Of a stretch of 64,000 nt of DNA, positions 59,046-64,000 are shown one piece after another. Within the stretch, counting starts at the first letter, position 1, and each line of letters opens with the position of its first letter. The notes under the pieces are model-generated. The model did no database searches, had not been told where the DNA came from, and worked only from the letters and a program-made list of their open reading frames with translations. This stretch comes from Serpula lacrymans var. lacrymans S7.9. Taxonomy: Eukaryota; Basidiomycota; Agaricomycetes; Boletales; Serpulaceae. Both the position numbers and the translations under genes were made by a program. The DNA lies in NCBI RefSeq assembly GCF_000218685.1, contig NW_006763301.1:124001-188000 (forward strand), written 5' to 3'.

Positions 59046-62000
59046 ATGAAGGCCCTTTTTCACCGCCTCAACAGAGGACTCACGAAAGAAAAGGATAAAG
59101 ATTCAGTAAAAGACAGAGATATAAACTCGACCCCAACCCAGAGAGAAAAACAGCCTTTGCAGCTTGGCCCTCTCCCAGAATGGCCCCCTCAACGCGCCAC
59201 GTCGACCCCGCCATCCCTCACATCCTTCAAGCCTCTCCCCGACCTTACTGCCCGCCCTTTACCCCCAATTGAAGAGCCATACCCCTCCGACTCCCCCACC
59301 AACGAATCTCTCTCCACAACAACTCCCCCACACACCACAGAACCCTCTCTCCGTGCTGAGGACAGCTCCGTTGGCCTGGGCATCACTGGCGCACCCTTGA
59401 CAGCAGAGCCAGAGTCAACTGGTCGCAGCTCGAGAAAAACTACAAACGGGAGCGTCAAGGCCGCAGAGGGGAATAGCGATGTCCAGAAAAAAGTCGCTTT
59501 CCTCTCCCCTCCTCCTACTCCTTCAGGACCATCCAATGACCGGCCCTTGCCAGAGCCCTCAAGTAATGGATCTACATCGGGCGCTCCGTTGAAAACGTCG
59601 TTGTCGCGTTTCCAGGCAGCACATGGTAAGGATCCTCGTGGCTCTACTTCTACTGCAGCCTCAGCATCTAGGACAGATGTCGGTTCCACAAGTAGGGCTA
59701 CTGGCTCTGGCGCTTCTACAAAGGCAACTTCCACCCGGACTGCGACATCTCCGTATCCTCAATCTGTCCGATCTGGCACGCCTTATTCTCAGATGTCCAA
59801 CGCCAGCAGCCGTATTCTGGCCGTCACTTCTTGGAGTGAAGGAGCCGAAGAGGACTTGGTATCTAACCTGGGCCCCAGAGAGCGCACACGACAAGAAGTG
59901 TTATGGGAAATTGTGGCGAGTGAAGAAAGGTATAGATTATTTGACAATCTTGCAACTAAGCTTACACGTCTCTTCAGATACGTCAATGAACTGCTCAAAA
60001 TGAAGGAGACGTTCATCGAGCCTCTCCTCCATCCCTACGCGTCACCTCCAGTCTCCTCGACTCCCTATACAGATTTCGAAGAATATTCACGCATCGACTC
60101 TCCTCAAGAGTCTCTGGAACAGCTACCCATCGCGGCTCGCTTCATGTCGCCCGTAGGCTACCGGTCCGAGGGTGCCTCTGCAACCACACCGAGTTCGGCA
60201 AAGAAGGATGACAAGGATAAAGTGTCACAGACACCCAATATCGATGGGGAGTCATTGGAGACTGATGAGGAGGACGAGAATGATGATCAAATGGGGAAAA
60301 GCTACCGCTCATCAAGGAAACCAAAAGATACCAAAAGTTTAGCCGCCAAGCACAACCACCCTCGATCCCCTTATCGTAGTGCCTCGAAAGCTGCTAAGAC
60401 TAGTGAGTCGGTGCCATTCCCTTCACGGTCACACCATTCTCTTCCTCCGCCACCCCGTGTGAACCCGATGACCGCATCATCTCAGTCTCTGGGTCGACAG
60501 TCTATCCTGATGGAGCGCGAGAGAGATCGAAACAATAGCGGAGGTCAAGCATCCGTAGCTGATCGTAAAGCTACTCCGAATCAAGGGTCTCGAGTTTTGA
60601 GGAAATTCAAGAAAAGTCAGACTCGATCGGACACTCTCGGTAGTGCCGTTCCTCCCCACCAACTGCCAGAAGATTTTCGTATCTGCTTGGAGGTTATTGA
60701 GAGTGGGGTGCTGGATGGGCATGCCAAGCTCAGCGAAGGTTTGAAAAAGAGATATGATGAACAATATCCCCTTGTGCGGTCTCTGGCGGACGTGTTCGTA
60801 TCGAATGTTGGTTTATTTCATTGCTCACCTTTGATCCCACGTTTCTAACCTCCCCCAAATTAGTCTCACATCTTCCAGGGCTATGCAACTTACGTGCTTC
60901 ATCTGGAGCGCGCTCTCGAACAAGTTGATAATGCCCTATCGACTGCTAGTGCTGCTAAAAAGCCTAAGAATCAAGACTCTGCAGAATGGCTCAAAGTTTG
61001 CAAGTATCTGCAGAAACTCGAAGAAAATGCGTGTGATAAAGGCGAGACGGGCCTTGCTATCACGCTCTCCAAGCCATTCCAACGCCTGCTCAAATACCCT
61101 CTACTATTCCAAAACCTGCTCTTCCATACAGACCCCAGTACATTCGAGTATGAGAGCACACTGCAGATGGTCGCAGAGGTCGAAACTATCGTGCGAAGCA
61201 TCGAGGATGAGAAAATACAGAAGGAAGATAGAGACAGAACTAGAGATGTTTTCGCGCGAATCGAGGGTTTGGACAAGGTCAAACAGCTCGCTATACCGAA
61301 ACCTTCGAGATTGTTGGTGGAAGAAAGGCAGATACTAGTTCCTGCTTCTCCAAATGGATCTTCAAAGGGAAGTAGTCCTCCTTCCGCCTTGAATCCTAGA
61401 GCCGTCAAAGGTAAAACATCATTTAAGCGCCTGAGTGATGTTTTAGGGACTGGTACTGGTGTTGGAGGGAAGAAAGACTTGTGGCTTGTGGTGTTCAACG
61501 ACGTGGTCTTACGTTGTCAGCGCACCGGCACGACATCTCTACCATTGGTCGCCGCGACGAACTCCAGAACAAACTCTCTACCAGAATTGCAAGGCAAAGC
61601 CAAGTACGCCTCCACTGGACGACGCAATTCACATACGAAACCTCGCAACCTATATAAGTTTGTCAAGGTAGGTCGATCCAGATAGTGTTGCCATATCATT
61701 TCACCGTTTGTGTTCCTTCAGATCGAGACTTGGGTTATTGGAGACGTTGTTCAGCCAAACGAAGGAGTCGTCTCGATGGAAGAGTAAGCTTTGTTCTTCT
61801 TTGTCATCCTGTTCTTGTGGTGTTTAATATGCTTGTAGTGTTGTACGTTCGAAGGCACAAGTACACTCTGCTACTGCTCAACAGCCAAAAATCGTGCCTC
61901 TTCCCGACGACGACGAAGAGGAGGGTATCGAGTCCGATGACTCCGACAAGAAGAGCAAAATGAGTTTCTCTTACTGGGGAGCAGACAAAGTCACATTGCA

Positions 62001-62439
62001 AAAACCAGTCCTCAAGCCTAAGCAACACGGTGCTATCGGTACCACTCGGCGTGTCTCGCCAGGTACTTCATCATATGGCAGAGAGTCGTCTGCAAATGCT
62101 AAATTCGGAACACGTCTTGTCTCTGGCGACCAAACATCGCCTACAGCACGTCCCGCAAGCCGACGCACTCAAGGAACACCCAGCACTCGCACGCGCGTCG
62201 CACCCTCAGAAGATGGTCACTCTATGAAAGCAACAGTGACGAGACCTGCATGGGACACCAGCACTCGGTCCGCTCTTACGCCCACTTCAAAGCGTCCTCG
62301 CCAAATCTCCCAAACAAGCTCTGCCACTCGCGCTACTACCACGACTACCAAACAACCAGTTCCCCCTTCTCCGTCTGAGGATTCTGGGGTAGGCTTATAC
62401 CGTCAGATGTTGGTTCAGGATCCATCATTAACCCAATAA
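59046..62439 (+). CDS. Rho guanine nucleotide exchange factor with interrupted DH domain
   Basis: Predicted activator of a Rho-type GTPase. Five exons (59046-59929, 59978-60806, 60864-61667, 61722-61783, 61839-62439) give 1059 aa. Residues 1-275 are disordered and Ser/Pro-rich. The DH domain starts at TRQEVLWEIVASEERYVNEL (CR1, about 278-316). It is then broken by about 205 low-complexity residues and resumes at LPEDFRICLEVIESG near 523. FQGYATYVLHLERAL and the CR3 signature LSKPFQRLLKYPLLFQNLL follow, ending near residue 690. A PH-like segment (KKDLWLVVFNDVVLRCQ) comes next, interrupted by a Ser/Thr-rich loop. The last 250 residues are disordered and basic. Target GTPase unknown. Confidence 0.9.
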
Positions 62440-62803
62440 TTTTAAGCTTTAGATATCAACTATTCTTAATACCTCTTCATTATCAATCACATTGTTCATT
62501 ATATCTTGCAATACCTACCCTCCTTTTTTCCATGGTCAGCACCCCCTTACCTTGTCATGCCATTCTGCTTCTGCTATGTCATCTAGTACTCTCTGTTTCA
62601 CGATACCGTACCACTCGTTGCTTCACATGCTTTTCTTCTTATCAGACATTATTTGTGGAACCTACATTGACATCGTTCAAGCTCTCGCTCATCTAATCAA
62701 CTGCCTGGCCATATAAACGACTTGGCTACTTCCTTCCTATTTCTTACAGTGCTAGTTTTTGATCCAGCTAGTCCAGATGTATCATTGCTATGCTTTAGTT
62801 CAA
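62440..62803. other. Intergenic region between convergent 3' ends
   Basis: RhoGEF (+) and asparagine synthetase (-) converge here. T-rich sequence, no gene seen. Confidence 0.5.
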
Positions 62804-64000
62804 TCAATCCGTTCCGTACGCCGCGTTATGAATGCTAACACTCCGTCCGCTTGGATCCGCTGAACAGCCCCAATCACCTCGAGGAATCCACCTGAAGATG
62901 TGTGATGCCAAGGTCAGATGGAAGTCGTACCACTGAACAAAAGTCATGCGCTTACCGCACTGCTGTCCTTGCTGCAGCCTCAAGGGGGAAAAGGCCTGCC
63001 CGTGAAAGGATAGAACAGGCTGAGTTTCAACCCTACACAAAATTAAAGATAGTTGAGCGCACCATCAAATATCTCTCGAATGAAGTACGCTTCTTTCGTA
63101 TCAGGTGTTTCAAGTGGCCATCGTTGTGCACGGTCAGAGAACTCTTTATCCGATACCACCGCCGCAGCATGATCTTTTATCCTAAGACAAGGTTATCGAG
63201 CTATCTGGAGGCTAACTCGAGGAATACACATACCCGTCTATCCAAGAATATCCCACACCATCTGAAAATTGCTCTTTCTGACGCCACAAAATAGACTTTG
63301 GAAGATAAGGCTGGTGACCTTTATCAGCACGGTATGCACCATTTCTTGGCAAATTACTATACCTTCCCATCTGGTGAACAGTCAAAGGCTTTCCTCAAAA
63401 TATACTGAACAAAGTTAGATTTTCACGATCATGAAAGTGGTCAGGCGCTACAAACCTTCTCCATTTTCGGGCGACCATCCGCATCGACCTCCTGGGAAGC
63501 ACCTTTGGAGAACATCTTATCTTTTGCATCGATATTCATGGCGACTTCTAAAAAGGCCTTATCAAGGAAAGGAACCCGCGCTTCCAAACCCCAAGCCATG
63601 GTCGACCTGTATAACGTTTGTTACTGGTCACACACAAGAATATCATAGACACTAACTTATTGGCACGAAGACAGTCGGAAGTATGTAGGTTCTTCACGCG
63701 CCTAACAGTTTCCTGGTGGAACGACTGACTGTCGGGGGCTGCGTGGAAGTATAGATAACCTGAATAACATTGATTAGATGCAACGCGATGATACAAGTTT
63801 TACGACGTGCATTACCTCCTAGAATTTCGTCACTGCCCTCTCCACTAAGCACCATCTTCACACCCATGGCCTTAATCTTACGGCTAAGCAGATACATCGG
63901 TGTACTGGCACGGACGGTGGTTACGTCGTATGTCTCGAGGTGGTATATTACGTCGGGGATTGCATCCAAGCCTTCTTGAACGGTGAAGACATATTCATGG
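62804..64000 (-). CDS. ASN1: Asparagine synthetase, C-terminal part (5' end outside window)
   Basis: Glutamine-hydrolysing asparagine synthetase; only the synthetase domain is in the window. Exons on the minus strand are 63816 to beyond 64000, 63657-63759, 63456-63606, 63363-63404, 63234-63295, 63063-63181, 62957-63032 and 62804-62891. Landmarks are [57 protein letters not shown] and the C-terminal IREIFDG. They match fungal Asn1/Asn2 and the larger AsnB family. The N-terminal glutaminase domain with Cys2 and the SGGxDSS pyrophosphate loop lie to the right of the window edge. The final exon ([19 protein letters not shown]) is typical of the family end. Confidence 0.95.

Overview
This window is nuclear DNA of a filamentous basidiomycete, most likely an agaricomycete. 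The genes are dense and intron-rich. Nearly all introns are about 50-65 nt with GT-AG borders, and 26 protein genes can be traced across exon junctions. The families found fit this group: a Cas1-type polysaccharide O-acetyltransferase, a voltage-gated proton channel, MARVEL-like four-helix proteins, a Hal4/5-type kinase, and a three-gene kynurenine block. No transposon, CRISPR array, rRNA or convincing tRNA gene was seen. One run of N (48285-48643) breaks the kinase gene, and the asparagine synthetase gene runs off the right edge.

Layout. 0.4-11.3 kb: Cas1-like acetyltransferase, a tiny AN1 zinc-finger protein, aspartate aminotransferase, and a PP4 regulatory subunit 1-like HEAT protein, all on +. 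11.9-21.0 kb: three MARVEL-like four-helix proteins with the same order of intron phases, interleaved with a metaxin/SAM37-like gene and a proton channel (Hv1 type, minus). 21.3-25.8 kb: NOP2 rRNA methyltransferase, an unrecognised small gene, and the ERMES subunit MMM1. 27.8-33.1 kb: an Ala/Glu/Pro-rich protein, eIF2B-epsilon, and the proteolipid PMP3 (minus), which appears to use a 5-nt exon. 33.3-38.2 kb: kynurenine formamidase (+), kynureninase (-) and kynurenine 3-monooxygenase (+). These are three successive enzymes of tryptophan to NAD biosynthesis; the last two share a 122-bp divergent promoter. 38.8-42.1 kb: a four-AT-hook protein (-) and an OS-9/Yos9 lectin ending in KDEL. 42.1-53.5 kb is gene-poor, holding only the Hal4/5-like kinase (-) with very long flanks. 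53.5-64 kb: PRP28 helicase (-), an unrecognised EF-hand-like protein (+), a METTL21-type methyltransferase (-), a RhoGEF with an interrupted DH domain (+), and the 3' end of asparagine synthetase (-).

Functional links. The kynurenine block is the only clear pathway cluster. SAM37 and MMM1 both act at the mitochondrial outer membrane, and NOP2, eIF2B-epsilon and PRP28 are core RNA and translation machinery; these look like ordinary gene neighbours. The MARVEL/proton-channel stretch is a local cluster of plasma-membrane-type proteins formed at least partly by duplication. Exon borders were placed by eye from splice consensus plus reading frame and family conservation. They are predictions, not transcript evidence.
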